DNA of 8,485 bases from Vitreoscilla sp. Its GTDB lineage: Bacteria > Pseudomonadota > Gammaproteobacteria > Burkholderiales > Burkholderiaceae. Shown one piece after another: positions 1 to 5,967 of this stretch; the first letter of the stretch is position 1, and every line of letters starts with the position of its first letter. The notes under the pieces were generated by a model. The model searched no databases. It had not been told where the DNA came from and saw nothing but the letters and a program-made list of their open reading frames with translations. Where the stretch lies: contig JACMOG010000598.1 of NCBI GenBank assembly GCA_014378125.1, positions 1-8,485 on the forward strand, read 5' to 3'. Both the position numbers and the translations under genes were made by a program.

Positions 1-305
1 CCGTGCAGCCCCTTGCTCACGCCGTCCTCGTATTCCTCCATGAAGCTCGCGATCTCGGCCTTCACTGTGCCGCTCTTGATTGCCGTATTCGACTTTTCTA
101 GTTGGCAGATATCCGAGTATCGTTGCCGAGCGCGATCGAGGGCGACCAATTCGTCAGTCGTCTTCAGGCTCTCAGTCACATAGCGCTGACCGCCAGCGAC
201 GCCTTTGTTCGTGATCTTGTATCGAGCGTAGTAAACATCGCCCTGAAGCAATGCGCGCGTGTAGACGCTGATCTTGTTGTCTGAGATGCGCGTGATTGCA
301 GCCAT
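1..305 (-). CDS. Site-specific (tyrosine) recombinase/integrase, N-terminal part, runs off the left edge
   Basis: The reverse strand is open from the ATG at 305-303 to the window edge, giving 101 codons without a stop. The protein starts MAAITRISDNKISVYTRALL and contains GGQRYVTESLKTTDE and RARQRYSDI. From memory this resembles the arm-binding and linker N-terminus of phage or genomic-island tyrosine integrases, upstream of the core-binding domain. The catalytic domain with its R-H-R-Y residues would lie outside the window, so the class cannot be confirmed here. G+C of the first 300 bases is about 56%, clearly below the rest of the window, as expected for acquired DNA. The gene points away from the operon to its right and starts about 85 bases from the apparent insertion junction, the usual position of an integrase next to its attachment site. 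The family call is by recognition of the N-terminal style and is fairly, not fully, secure. Confidence 0.7.
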   Translation of the reverse strand, partial: MAAITRISDNKISVYTRALLQGDVYYARYKITNKGVAGGQRYVTESLKTTDELVALDRARQRYSDICQLEKSNTAIKSGTVKAEIASFMEEYEDGVSKGLH

Positions 306-310
306 GTGCG

Positions 311-335
311 TGTTGACAAAATGTTGACACGTCAA
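311..335. repeat. Tandem TGTTGACA repeats plus overlapping inverted repeat upstream of the integrase
   Basis: TGTTGACA occurs at 311-318 and again at 322-329, an 11-base step, about one helical turn. The second copy overlaps the inverted repeat TTGAC-AC-GTCAA at 324-335. The group lies directly upstream of the integrase start (305). Such phased repeats fit either recombinase arm-type binding sites near an att site or an operator controlling the integrase gene. The repeats are plain in the sequence; the function is inferred. Confidence 0.5.
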
Positions 336-343
336 AAGTATGC

Positions 344-357
344 AGCGGAAAGCCGCT
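344..357. repeat. Small hairpin AGCGG-AAAG-CCGCT
   Basis: A perfect 5-base stem (344-348 with 353-357) with a 4-base loop lies between the integrase start and the insertion junction. There is no T tract on either strand that would make it a convincing terminator. It may be part of the attachment region or chance. Confidence 0.2.
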
Positions 358-363
358 TAAACG

Positions 364-444
364 CTAGCTTGTTATGCCACCCGTAGCACTCCAGAACTGC
401 CAGCGCGACGGTGCCAGCGGGGCTTCGGTGGAGAAAATGGCCAT
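364..444 (-). pseudogene. 5' remnant of a 5-oxoprolinase (hydantoinase/oxoprolinase family) gene, cut by element insertion
   Basis: A reading frame starts at ATG 444-442 and ends at TAG 366-364, giving 26 residues. GGAGG lies about 10 bases upstream of this ATG, inside the end of the DUF1445 gene. An in-frame ATG at 453-451 overlaps the DUF1445 stop as ATGA, the same coupling seen elsewhere in this operon. The first 18 residues end in SRWQFW. From memory, full-length bacterial 5-oxoprolinases begin with a short variable stretch followed by WQFWIDRGGTFTD, the start of the nucleotide-binding hydantoinase A domain. Here W18 is followed by SATGGITS and a stop. A GG pair falls at the expected distance, which may be chance or a short shared crossover core. 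The enzyme would convert 5-oxoproline plus ATP to glutamate. About 1,200 residues are missing, so nothing here is functional. The identification rests on a short motif, its position and the context. Confidence 0.6.
376..393. other. Probable integration junction (att site) of a mobile element
   Basis: Right of about 391 the sequence encodes the N-terminus of an oxoprolinase-like gene continuous with the operon. Left of it the similarity ends, G+C drops, and an integrase gene follows. The crossover must lie close to the codon for W18 (393-391), or as far left as the two glycine codons (381-376) if these belong to a shared core. The second att copy is outside the window, so the core cannot be defined from this sequence. 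Confidence 0.5.
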
Positions 445-449
445 GGGAA

Positions 450-1217
450 TCATCCCTCCAGGTCGGTGACGAACATCTTGCCAGGGGCGTGCGTGATGCA
501 CAGCGGCAGGCCGCTGCGCTGCGTCACCCATTGCGGAGTGACGCCGCAGCCCCAGAACACCGGCACCTCGTCGTCGAGGATCTCGACGGCGTCGCCATAG
601 TCGGGGCGCATCACGTCGGCGATGCCCAGCGCGTGCGGATTGCCCACGTGCATGGGCGCGCCGTGGGCCTGCGGAAAGCGGCCGCAGATCTCGACGACCT
701 TGGCGACGTCGCGGCTCTTGATGGGACGCATGCTCACCACCATCTCCCCGCTGAAGCGGCCCGCGGGCGTGCAGGAAATGTTGGTGCGGTACATGGCCAC
801 GTTGCGTTGCTGCACCACGTGGCGCAGCGGGATGCCGGCCTGCTCCAGCGCCGACTCGAACGAGAAGCTGCAGCCGACCAGGAAGCTGACGAAGTCGTCG
901 CGCCACAACGCGGCGATGTCGGCGCGTTCCTCCACGAACTCGCCGTCGCGATAGACGCGGTAGCCGGGCACGTCGGTGGCGATGTCCGACCCGGGCGCGC
1001 ACAGCACCGCGCGCGCGCCGGGCTCCATCACCTCGATCAGCGGACACGGCTTCGGGTTGCGCTGGCAGAACAGCAGGAAGTCGAACGCGTCGGCCTGCGG
1101 CACGATCATCAGGTTGGCCTGGATGCGGCCGGGCGCGTGGCCCGCGGTGGGCCGCGTGAACGCGCCGGAGCGGCAGGCGTGGCGCAGCGCGCCGGGGTCG
1201 TCGAAAGTGACTTGCAT
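450..1217 (-). CDS. DUF1445 / YcsI (UPF0317) family protein, putative hydro-lyase
   Basis: This 255-residue protein has the normal family length. Characteristic stretches are RSGAFTRPTAG (16-26), FDFLLFCQRNPKPCPLIEV (45-63), LVGCSFSFE (113-121), NISCTPAGRFSGEMVVSMRP (146-165), HVGNPHALGI (190-199) and FWGCGVTPQ (221-229). Cysteines 58, 116, 149 and 224 fall in these blocks. There is no signal peptide, so it is cytoplasmic. The family is annotated as putative hydro-lyase without firm biochemistry. It is related to part of the vertebrate D-glutamate cyclase that forms 5-oxo-D-proline, and in Bacillus subtilis ycsI sits in the operon with the 5-oxoprolinase subunit genes. The gene starts 30 bases after livF and its stop overlaps the start region of the truncated oxoprolinase frame, so it belongs to the same transcript. 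The Shine-Dalgarno is weak. Family is certain; the reaction is unknown, and a lactam/glutamate role is inferred. Confidence 0.9.
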   Translation of the reverse strand: MQVTFDDPGALRHACRSGAFTRPTAGHAPGRIQANLMIVPQADAFDFLLFCQRNPKPCPLIEVMEPGARAVLCAPGSDIATDVPGYRVYRDGEFVEERADIAALWRDDFVSFLVGCSFSFESALEQAGIPLRHVVQQRNVAMYRTNISCTPAGRFSGEMVVSMRPIKSRDVAKVVEICGRFPQAHGAPMHVGNPHALGIADVMRPDYGDAVEILDDEVPVFWGCGVTPQWVTQRSGLPLCITHAPGKMFVTDLEG

Positions 1218-1247
1218 GGCGAGGTCTTCGGTGAGGTTGAAGGGGCG

Positions 1248-1952
1248 CTAGTGCCCCAGGTACGCCTTCTTGACCGCGTCGTCGTGCAGCAGGTCCCGCG
1301 CGGGGCCCTGCATCACGACGCGCCCGGTCTGGATGACATAGCCGTGGTCGGCGATCGCCAGGGCCTTGGTGAGGTTCTGTTCCACGAGCAGGATGGCGAC
1401 GCCGGTCTCGTTGACGCGCTGGATCACGTCCAGCACCTTGGTGACGAACTTGGGCGCGATGCCCCACGACGGCTCGTCCAGCATCAGCAGCCGGGGTCGC
1501 GCCATGAGGCCACGCGCGATCGCCAGCATCTGCTGCTCGCCGCCGCTCATCGTGCCGGCGAGCTGCGTCGCGCGCTCCTCGAGGATGGGGAACAGCTCGA
1601 ACATCCTGTCGACGTCGGCGGCGATGCCGTCCTTGTCGTTGCGCGTGAACGCGCCCAGCTCCAGGTTGCGGCGCACGGTGAGCTTGGGAAACAGCCGTCG
1701 GCCTTCGGGCACCAGCGACAGCCCGAGCGGCACGCGCTCGTGCGCCGGCAGGCCATGGATGGCGCGACCCTCGAATTTGATGCTGCCGGCGTCCAGCGCG
1801 TTGAGCCCGGCGGCGGCGCGCAGGGTGGTCGACTTGCCGTTGCCGTTGCCGCCCACGAGGGCGACGATCTGGCCCGCGGCCACCTTCAGGCTGACGTCGT
1901 TCAGCGCGGGCACGCCGTCGTAGCTGACGCGCAGGTTGGCGAGCTCCAGCAT
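1248..1952 (-). CDS. livF: ABC transporter ATP-binding protein, LivF type
   Basis: This 234-residue cytoplasmic ATPase is one of two nucleotide-binding subunits of a LIV-type (HAAT family) importer. Visible motifs are Walker A GGNGNGKST (34-42), signature MSGGEQQ (135-141), Walker B RLLMLDEP (154-161) with catalytic E160, and ILLVEQN (187-193). In that last motif Gln replaces the switch His, as is usual in LivF. The D-loop region reads DEPSWGIAP where most LivF have DEPSLGLAP, so Trp163 is a mild oddity. The start is the ATG at 1952-1950, sharing one base with the livG stop (TGATG). A longer open frame upstream is only the antisense-free extension through livG and lacks ABC features. The symbol denotes the subunit type; the substrate need not be branched-chain amino acids, given the pcp and DUF1445 neighbours. 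Confidence 0.93.
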   Translation of the reverse strand: MLELANLRVSYDGVPALNDVSLKVAAGQIVALVGGNGNGKSTTLRAAAGLNALDAGSIKFEGRAIHGLPAHERVPLGLSLVPEGRRLFPKLTVRRNLELGAFTRNDKDGIAADVDRMFELFPILEERATQLAGTMSGGEQQMLAIARGLMARPRLLMLDEPSWGIAPKFVTKVLDVIQRVNETGVAILLVEQNLTKALAIADHGYVIQTGRVVMQGPARDLLHDDAVKKAYLGH

Positions 1953-2668
1953 CAGTCGTCTCCCAGGTAGGCGTGGATCACCACGGGATCGGCCTGCACC
2001 GCCGCCGGCGTGCCCTCGGCGATCTTGCGGCCGCGCTCGAGCACGACGATCTTGTCGGCGATGGGCATGATCCCTTCGAGCACGTGCTCGACGATCAGGC
2101 ACGCGATGCCCCTCTGCCGGATCGCCAGCACGACCTCGACCATCTCGCGCACCTCCGACGGATTGAGGCCGGCCATCACCTCGTCCATCAGCAGCAGCTC
2201 GGGCTCGGTGGCGAGCGCACGCGCCACCGCCAGCCGGCGCTGCTCGCTGATGGTCATCGTGCGCGCCGGCTTGTCGGCGAAGCGTTCGAGGTGCACGAAG
2301 CCCAGCCACGCGAGCGCGGACGCTCGCGCGTGCGACACGCGGCGCTCGCGCAGCAGCGCGCCCGTGAGCACGTTCTCGAGCGCCGTCATGCCGTGGAAGG
2401 TGCGCGCGATCTGGAAGGTGCGGCCCACCCCGGCGCGCGCGCACTTCTCGGGCGTCAGGCCGGAGATGAGCCGGCCGTTCAGGTGGATCGTGCCGTCGCT
2501 GGGCGCCGACGAGCCGGCCACGCAGTTGAACAAGGTGGTCTTGCCGGCGCCGTTGGGGCCGATCAGGCCGACGATCTGGCCCTTCTCCACGTCGAAGGAC
2601 ACGTCCTCGTTGGCCACCAGGCCGTCGAAGCGCTTGCTGACGGCGCGCAGTTGGAGAAGGCTGCTCAC
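1952..2668 (-). CDS. livG: ABC transporter ATP-binding protein, LivG type, with degenerate signature motif
   Basis: This is the second ATPase of the importer, 238 residues. It has Walker A GPNGAGKTT (37-45), Q-loop Gln86 in GRTFQIARTF, Walker B ELLLMDEVMAGLNP (157-170) with catalytic Glu163, and switch His195 in IVEH. The signature position reads TMTISEQRRLAVARAL (137-152): the LSGGQ core is replaced by ISEQ, with neither glycine. The DEVMAGLNP wording marks a LivG subgroup in which, from memory, degenerate signatures are common, so this is probably native rather than damage. The GTG at 2668-2666 is taken as start because it begins the domain properly and overlaps the livM stop as GTGA. The upstream in-frame extension is out-of-frame livM sequence. 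Pairing with LivF would leave one canonical and one degenerate ATP site. Confidence 0.92.
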   Translation of the reverse strand: MSSLLQLRAVSKRFDGLVANEDVSFDVEKGQIVGLIGPNGAGKTTLFNCVAGSSAPSDGTIHLNGRLISGLTPEKCARAGVGRTFQIARTFHGMTALENVLTGALLRERRVSHARASALAWLGFVHLERFADKPARTMTISEQRRLAVARALATEPELLLMDEVMAGLNPSEVREMVEVVLAIRQRGIACLIVEHVLEGIMPIADKIVVLERGRKIAEGTPAAVQADPVVIHAYLGDD

Positions 2669-3714
2669 AGCGGGGCTCCTGTCGGTTCGTGCGAAGGCGC
2701 GGCGAGCGCGGACGTGGCCTGCGCCGCGGCGTGCGCCTCCTGGGCGCTGGCGCCGTCGCGACGGGCCTGGCGGCGCGCCGCGCGCTCCTTGAACCAGCCC
2801 AGGATGCCGCTCGGATAGAACACCGCCACGACCACGATCAGGCCGGCGTAGATCACGGTGTCGGTGCCGCGGCCCGAGCCGCCGAAGCTGGCGCGCGACA
2901 GCTCCTCGATCACGGTCAGCACCACCGAGCCGATGACCGGCCCGAACAGCGTGCCGACGCCGCCGAGGATGGAGACCAGCGCCATCTTGATCGACAGCGC
3001 GGTCGACAGCACCGAGCCGGGATCGATGTAGAGCTCCTTCTGCGCGTACAGGCTGCCGCCGATGGCCGTGAAGAAGGCACTCAGGCTCAGCGCCACCTGC
3101 TTGTAGCGGGCGATGTCGATGCCGATGCTGCGCGCGGCGTCCGGCTCGTCCTTGATGGCGCGGAAGTAGAAGCCGAGAAAGCTGCGCTCCACCGCCCAGG
3201 TGGCCAGCAGCGTGAGCGCGAGCAGCGCCAGCGCGAGCCAGTAGTACGACACCTTGTCGGAGAACACCATGGCGCCCAGGCCCTGCTTGTCCATCGGAAT
3301 GGACAGGCCCACCGCGGAGCCGGCGTATTCCCAGTTGGTGACGACGATCTGCACGATCTCGGCCACGGCGATCGTCGCCATCGTGAAGTAGTGGCCCTTC
3401 AGGCGGAAGCACGACCAGCCGAACACCGCGCTCAGCAGCGCCGCCACCACGCCGCCGGCCAGCATGCCCAGCCACGGGTTCCAGCCGAAGTTGATCAGCA
3501 GCAGCGTCGACGTGTACGCGCCGATGCCGTAGAACGCGGCGTGGCCCAGCGAGGCCTGGCCGGCATAGCCGCCCACCAGGTTCCAGGCGGCGCCCGCCTG
3601 CGCGGCCATCAACGCGAGCACGGCCAGGTTGATCCAGTAGGCATCCTTCACGCAGAAGGGCAATGCGAGGGCGATGACGCCGCTCGCGGCCAGGACGACG
3701 GTGGCGCGCTTCAT
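2665..3714 (-). CDS. livM: ABC transporter permease, LivM type
   Basis: This 349-residue inner-membrane permease starts at ATG 3714-3712, which overlaps the livH stop as ATGA. A hydrophobic N-terminal helix (about 5-22) is followed by the family block GYAGQASLGHAAFYGIGAY (49-67). Several further hydrophobic segments and the conserved GGVGTLFGPVIGS loop near the C-terminal third complete the permease domain. The last ~40 residues after LGWFKER are a hydrophilic, Ala/Arg-rich cytoplasmic tail with no recognisable domain. LivM pairs with LivH to form the membrane channel for solute delivered by the periplasmic binding protein. Its stop overlaps the livG start by four bases, indicating translational coupling. 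The family is clear; substrate cannot be read from the permease. Confidence 0.93.
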   Translation of the reverse strand: MKRATVVLAASGVIALALPFCVKDAYWINLAVLALMAAQAGAAWNLVGGYAGQASLGHAAFYGIGAYTSTLLLINFGWNPWLGMLAGGVVAALLSAVFGWSCFRLKGHYFTMATIAVAEIVQIVVTNWEYAGSAVGLSIPMDKQGLGAMVFSDKVSYYWLALALLALTLLATWAVERSFLGFYFRAIKDEPDAARSIGIDIARYKQVALSLSAFFTAIGGSLYAQKELYIDPGSVLSTALSIKMALVSILGGVGTLFGPVIGSVVLTVIEELSRASFGGSGRGTDTVIYAGLIVVVAVFYPSGILGWFKERAARRQARRDGASAQEAHAAAQATSALAAPSHEPTGAPL

Positions 3715-4580
3715 TGCGTCTTCCCCATGAGGCCTTGCGGGCGGAACATCAGCACCGCCAGGAACAGCGCGAGCACGATCGCCATCTTGTACTGCGGCCC
3801 AAGTAGCAGGCCGCCCATGACCTCGATCACGCCGACGAGGATACCGGCCCAGAACGCGCCGGCCACGCTGCCGAAGCCGCCGAGGTTGACCACGACGAAG
3901 GCGATCAGGATGAAGTTGGCGCCGACCTCCGGGAAGATCGGGAAGAACGTGGACAGCAGCGCTCCCGCCGCGCCGGCACAGGCCGCGCCGATGCCCCAGG
4001 CGAGCGCGAACATCCTGTGCGAGTCGATGCCCATCAGGCGCGCGGCTTCCTTGTCGGAGGCCGTGGCCTCCAGCGCCGAGCCGAGCTTGGTGCGATGCAG
4101 GAAGAACCACACGACGGACGTGACCACGATGGCGCCGACGCCCGCCACCACCTGCGGCCGGCCGATCTGGAAGTTGGCCAGGTGCACGCTGCCGCTCACC
4201 AGCGAGTTCTCGATCGTGCGGTAGTCGGGCTTCCAGAAGAACTGCGCCAGGCCGCGCAGCAGCAGCATCAGGCCGAAGGTGGTGAAGATCTGGCTCAGCG
4301 GCGGCGCGTCGATGATGCGCCGGATGACCAGCTTGTAGAGCAGCACGCCGAAGGCGAACAGCATCAGCACCGTGAGCGGCAGCGTGACGAGCGGGTCGAG
4401 CGCGAACACCGCGAACATCCAGAAGCTGGCGTACATGCCCAGCATCAGGAACTCGCCGTGCGCGAAGTTCACGATGTCCATCACGCCGAAGATCATCGTC
4501 AGGCCGATCGCGACGAGGGCGTAGATCAGGCCGATCAACACGCCCGAGGCGAGGGTCTGCAACAGCAGCTCTGCAGTCAT
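3711..4580 (-). CDS. livH: ABC transporter permease, LivH type
   Basis: This 289-residue integral membrane protein is the partner of LivM. Typical features are the N-terminal GVLIGLIYALVAIGLTMIFG helix (13-32) and the block IVNFAHGEFLMLGMY (36-50). The cytoplasmic coupling-loop region ALEATASDKEAARLMGID has the usual LivH pattern, and the protein ends in the usual FRPQGLMG (279-286). Length is normal for the family. The ATG at 4580-4578 lies 31 bases after the stop of the binding-protein gene. No strong Shine-Dalgarno is visible. It overlaps livM by four bases, so the two permeases are likely made in equal amounts. Confidence 0.94.
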   Translation of the reverse strand: MTAELLLQTLASGVLIGLIYALVAIGLTMIFGVMDIVNFAHGEFLMLGMYASFWMFAVFALDPLVTLPLTVLMLFAFGVLLYKLVIRRIIDAPPLSQIFTTFGLMLLLRGLAQFFWKPDYRTIENSLVSGSVHLANFQIGRPQVVAGVGAIVVTSVVWFFLHRTKLGSALEATASDKEAARLMGIDSHRMFALAWGIGAACAGAAGALLSTFFPIFPEVGANFILIAFVVVNLGGFGSVAGAFWAGILVGVIEVMGGLLLGPQYKMAIVLALFLAVLMFRPQGLMGKTQ

Positions 4581-4611
4581 CTTGTGGTCCGTGCGGGATT
4601 CGTCGTGGTGC

Positions 4612-5874
4612 CTACTTGCGCGCGTCCCACCTGGGCATCGGCCACACCACCTCGTGCGACGCGAGGTCGAACGGCCAGATGGTGGTGTACTTGCCCTCGC
4701 GCACCTGCACGAGGATGCCGGCGCCCAGCGTGTTCTGGCCGGTCTCGTCGAACTTCACGCCCTTCCACGGCATGATCAACGCGGAGGCCGGGAGGTTGGT
4801 GGCGGCCAGCGCCTTGCGGATCGCCTCCGGGTCGGTGCTGCCGGCGCGGTTGATGGCGTCGGCCAGCACCATCAGGCCGGTGAAGCTGCGCGCCGAGTTG
4901 CCCGTGAAGTCGATCTTGTAGCGGGCCTTGAAGAGCTCGTCCACCTTCTTGATGATGGGCTTCTTGTCGCCGATGTCCAGCGCCCAGACCTCGCGCGAGA
5001 TGACGTACTCGGCGTCCTTGCCCAGCGTCTTGATGAACTCGGTGTCGGCGAAGCCGGCGTCGTTGGCGATGAGCATGTCGGGGAGGTAGCCGAGCTCCTT
5101 GTACGTCTTCATCGACAGGATCGCCTCGGAGTACGACGACTGCAGCAGCACGGTGGGGTTGGCGGCCTTGAGCGTCTGCACCTCGGAGGTGAGCTGCGTG
5201 GTCTTGGCGGGGTAGCTCACCTGCTTGACCACGTTGTAGCCCTGGGCCGTGGCGTATTTCAGCTGCAGCTTGGCGGCCTCGTTGCCGAACAGCGTGTTCT
5301 CGGACAGCGTGGCGACGCTGGCGATCTTCATGTGCTTGGCCTGCTCCACGTCGTGCATGAACTCGACCGCGTTCTTGACGAACAGCTCGTCGTGCGGCGT
5401 CGTGCGGAAGAAGTACTTGAAGTTGCGCTGCGTCAACGTGGCCGACGACGACTCGGCGTTGAGGAACGGGATCTTGTCGCGCTCCGCCACCTGGCTGGCC
5501 GTCTGGGTGACGTTGGAGTTGTAGGCGCCCATCAGCGCCACCACGTGCTCCTGGCTGATGAGCCGCTCGGCCTCGGTGGCGCCCACCTGCGGGTTGCCCT
5601 GGTGGTCGGCGAACACCAGCTTGATCTTGGCGCCCTTCAGTCCGGTGAGGCCGCCGCCGGCCGCGAACGGCAGCTCGGGCACGCCCTTCAGGCCGTTGTT
5701 GATGATGTCCTCGGCGAACTCCAGCGCGTCGCGCATCTCGGCGCCGCTGGAGGCGAGCGCGCCGGTCAGCGGATAGATCACGCCGATCTTGATCTCCTGC
5801 TGCGCCTGCGCGCTGGCGGTGAACGCGACGGCGATGGCCGCGGCGACGAGCTTGAGGTTCCAGGGGGTGTTCAT
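4612..5874 (-). CDS. livK: Periplasmic substrate-binding protein of LIV-type ABC importer (Peripla_BP_6)
   Basis: This 420-residue protein has a clear Sec signal peptide: K8, a hydrophobic core (9-20) and an AQA|QQ cleavage site after residue 24. The mature part opens with IKIGVIYPLTGALASSG, the standard start of type I periplasmic-binding folds of the LivK class. It continues with family landmarks such as LISQEHVVALMGAYNS, KYFFRTTPHDE and ENTLFGNEAA. I chose ATG 5874-5872 because it gives a compact signal peptide. A second ATG two codons upstream (5880) is equally possible, and a longer frame reaching 5952 would overrun the promoter candidate. It is somewhat longer than classic LivK. It delivers substrate to LivHM. 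In this context 5-oxoproline, D-glutamate or pyroglutamyl peptides are plausible ligands, but this is inference; paralogues bind amino acids, amides, urea or aromatic acids. Confidence 0.92.
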   Translation of the reverse strand: MNTPWNLKLVAAAIAVAFTASAQAQQEIKIGVIYPLTGALASSGAEMRDALEFAEDIINNGLKGVPELPFAAGGGLTGLKGAKIKLVFADHQGNPQVGATEAERLISQEHVVALMGAYNSNVTQTASQVAERDKIPFLNAESSSATLTQRNFKYFFRTTPHDELFVKNAVEFMHDVEQAKHMKIASVATLSENTLFGNEAAKLQLKYATAQGYNVVKQVSYPAKTTQLTSEVQTLKAANPTVLLQSSYSEAILSMKTYKELGYLPDMLIANDAGFADTEFIKTLGKDAEYVISREVWALDIGDKKPIIKKVDELFKARYKIDFTGNSARSFTGLMVLADAINRAGSTDPEAIRKALAATNLPASALIMPWKGVKFDETGQNTLGAGILVQVREGKYTTIWPFDLASHEVVWPMPRWDARK

Positions 5875-5917
5875 CGGCATCTCGCGAAGTGAGGACAGGA
5901 CGGGGAGGAATGGGCTG

Positions 5918-5946
5918 ATTGTGAAAAGGGTGGCCGGCCCGGGCAA
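5918..5946 (-). promoter_or_regulatory. Sigma70-like promoter for the liv operon
   Basis: On the reverse strand TTGCCC (5946-5941, 4 of 6 to the -35 consensus) is followed after 17 bases by CACAAT (5923-5918, 4 of 6 to the -10). Transcription would start near 5911, leaving a leader of about 35 bases before the livK ATG. It lies in the 93-base gap between lysR and livK, so the transporter can be expressed separately from pcp and lysR. Confidence 0.5.
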
Positions 5947-5948
5947 GC

Positions 5949-5963
5949 GCAAATATTTTCTCT
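5949..5963. promoter_or_regulatory. AT-rich near-palindrome just upstream of the livK -35 box
   Basis: GCAAATATTTTC, containing the perfect palindrome AAATATTT (5951-5958), is a lone AT-rich patch in GC-rich DNA, a few bases upstream of the -35 candidate. LysR-type regulators commonly bind AT-rich dyads here, but no clear T-N11-A motif with long arms is visible. Part of it overlaps the end of the lysR region. An UP-element-like role is also possible. Confidence 0.25.
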
Positions 5964-5967
5964 CAGC

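Noticed and set aside
102..284. 60-residue + strand frame beginning MADIRVSLPS
   Set aside because: It lies entirely opposite the integrase frame, which is open to the edge and has family-like sequence; no ribosome site or similarity supports the short frame.
344..357. Intrinsic terminator between the operon and the integrase
   Set aside because: The stem is only five pairs and no T run follows on either strand.
306..400. tRNA or tmRNA gene as integration target next to the integrase
   Set aside because: No cloverleaf-compatible pairing, TTC-loop motif or CCA end was seen; the target appears to be a protein-coding gene.
445..1467. Upstream part of a long reverse-strand frame running from 1467 down to 364
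   Set aside because: Only the last 26 codons (444-364) have a ribosome site and meaningful similarity. The rest is the out-of-frame reading of the DUF1445 and livF genes and is Arg/Pro-rich without motifs.
411..1970. Long open frames on the + strand opposite DUF1445, livF, livG, livM and livH (for example 411-1970, 1973-2818, 2689-4224, 4582-5892, 5983-6945)
   Set aside because: They are antisense shadows in GC-rich DNA: low-complexity Arg/Ala/His/Gln-rich products without domains, opposite genes with strong family matches.
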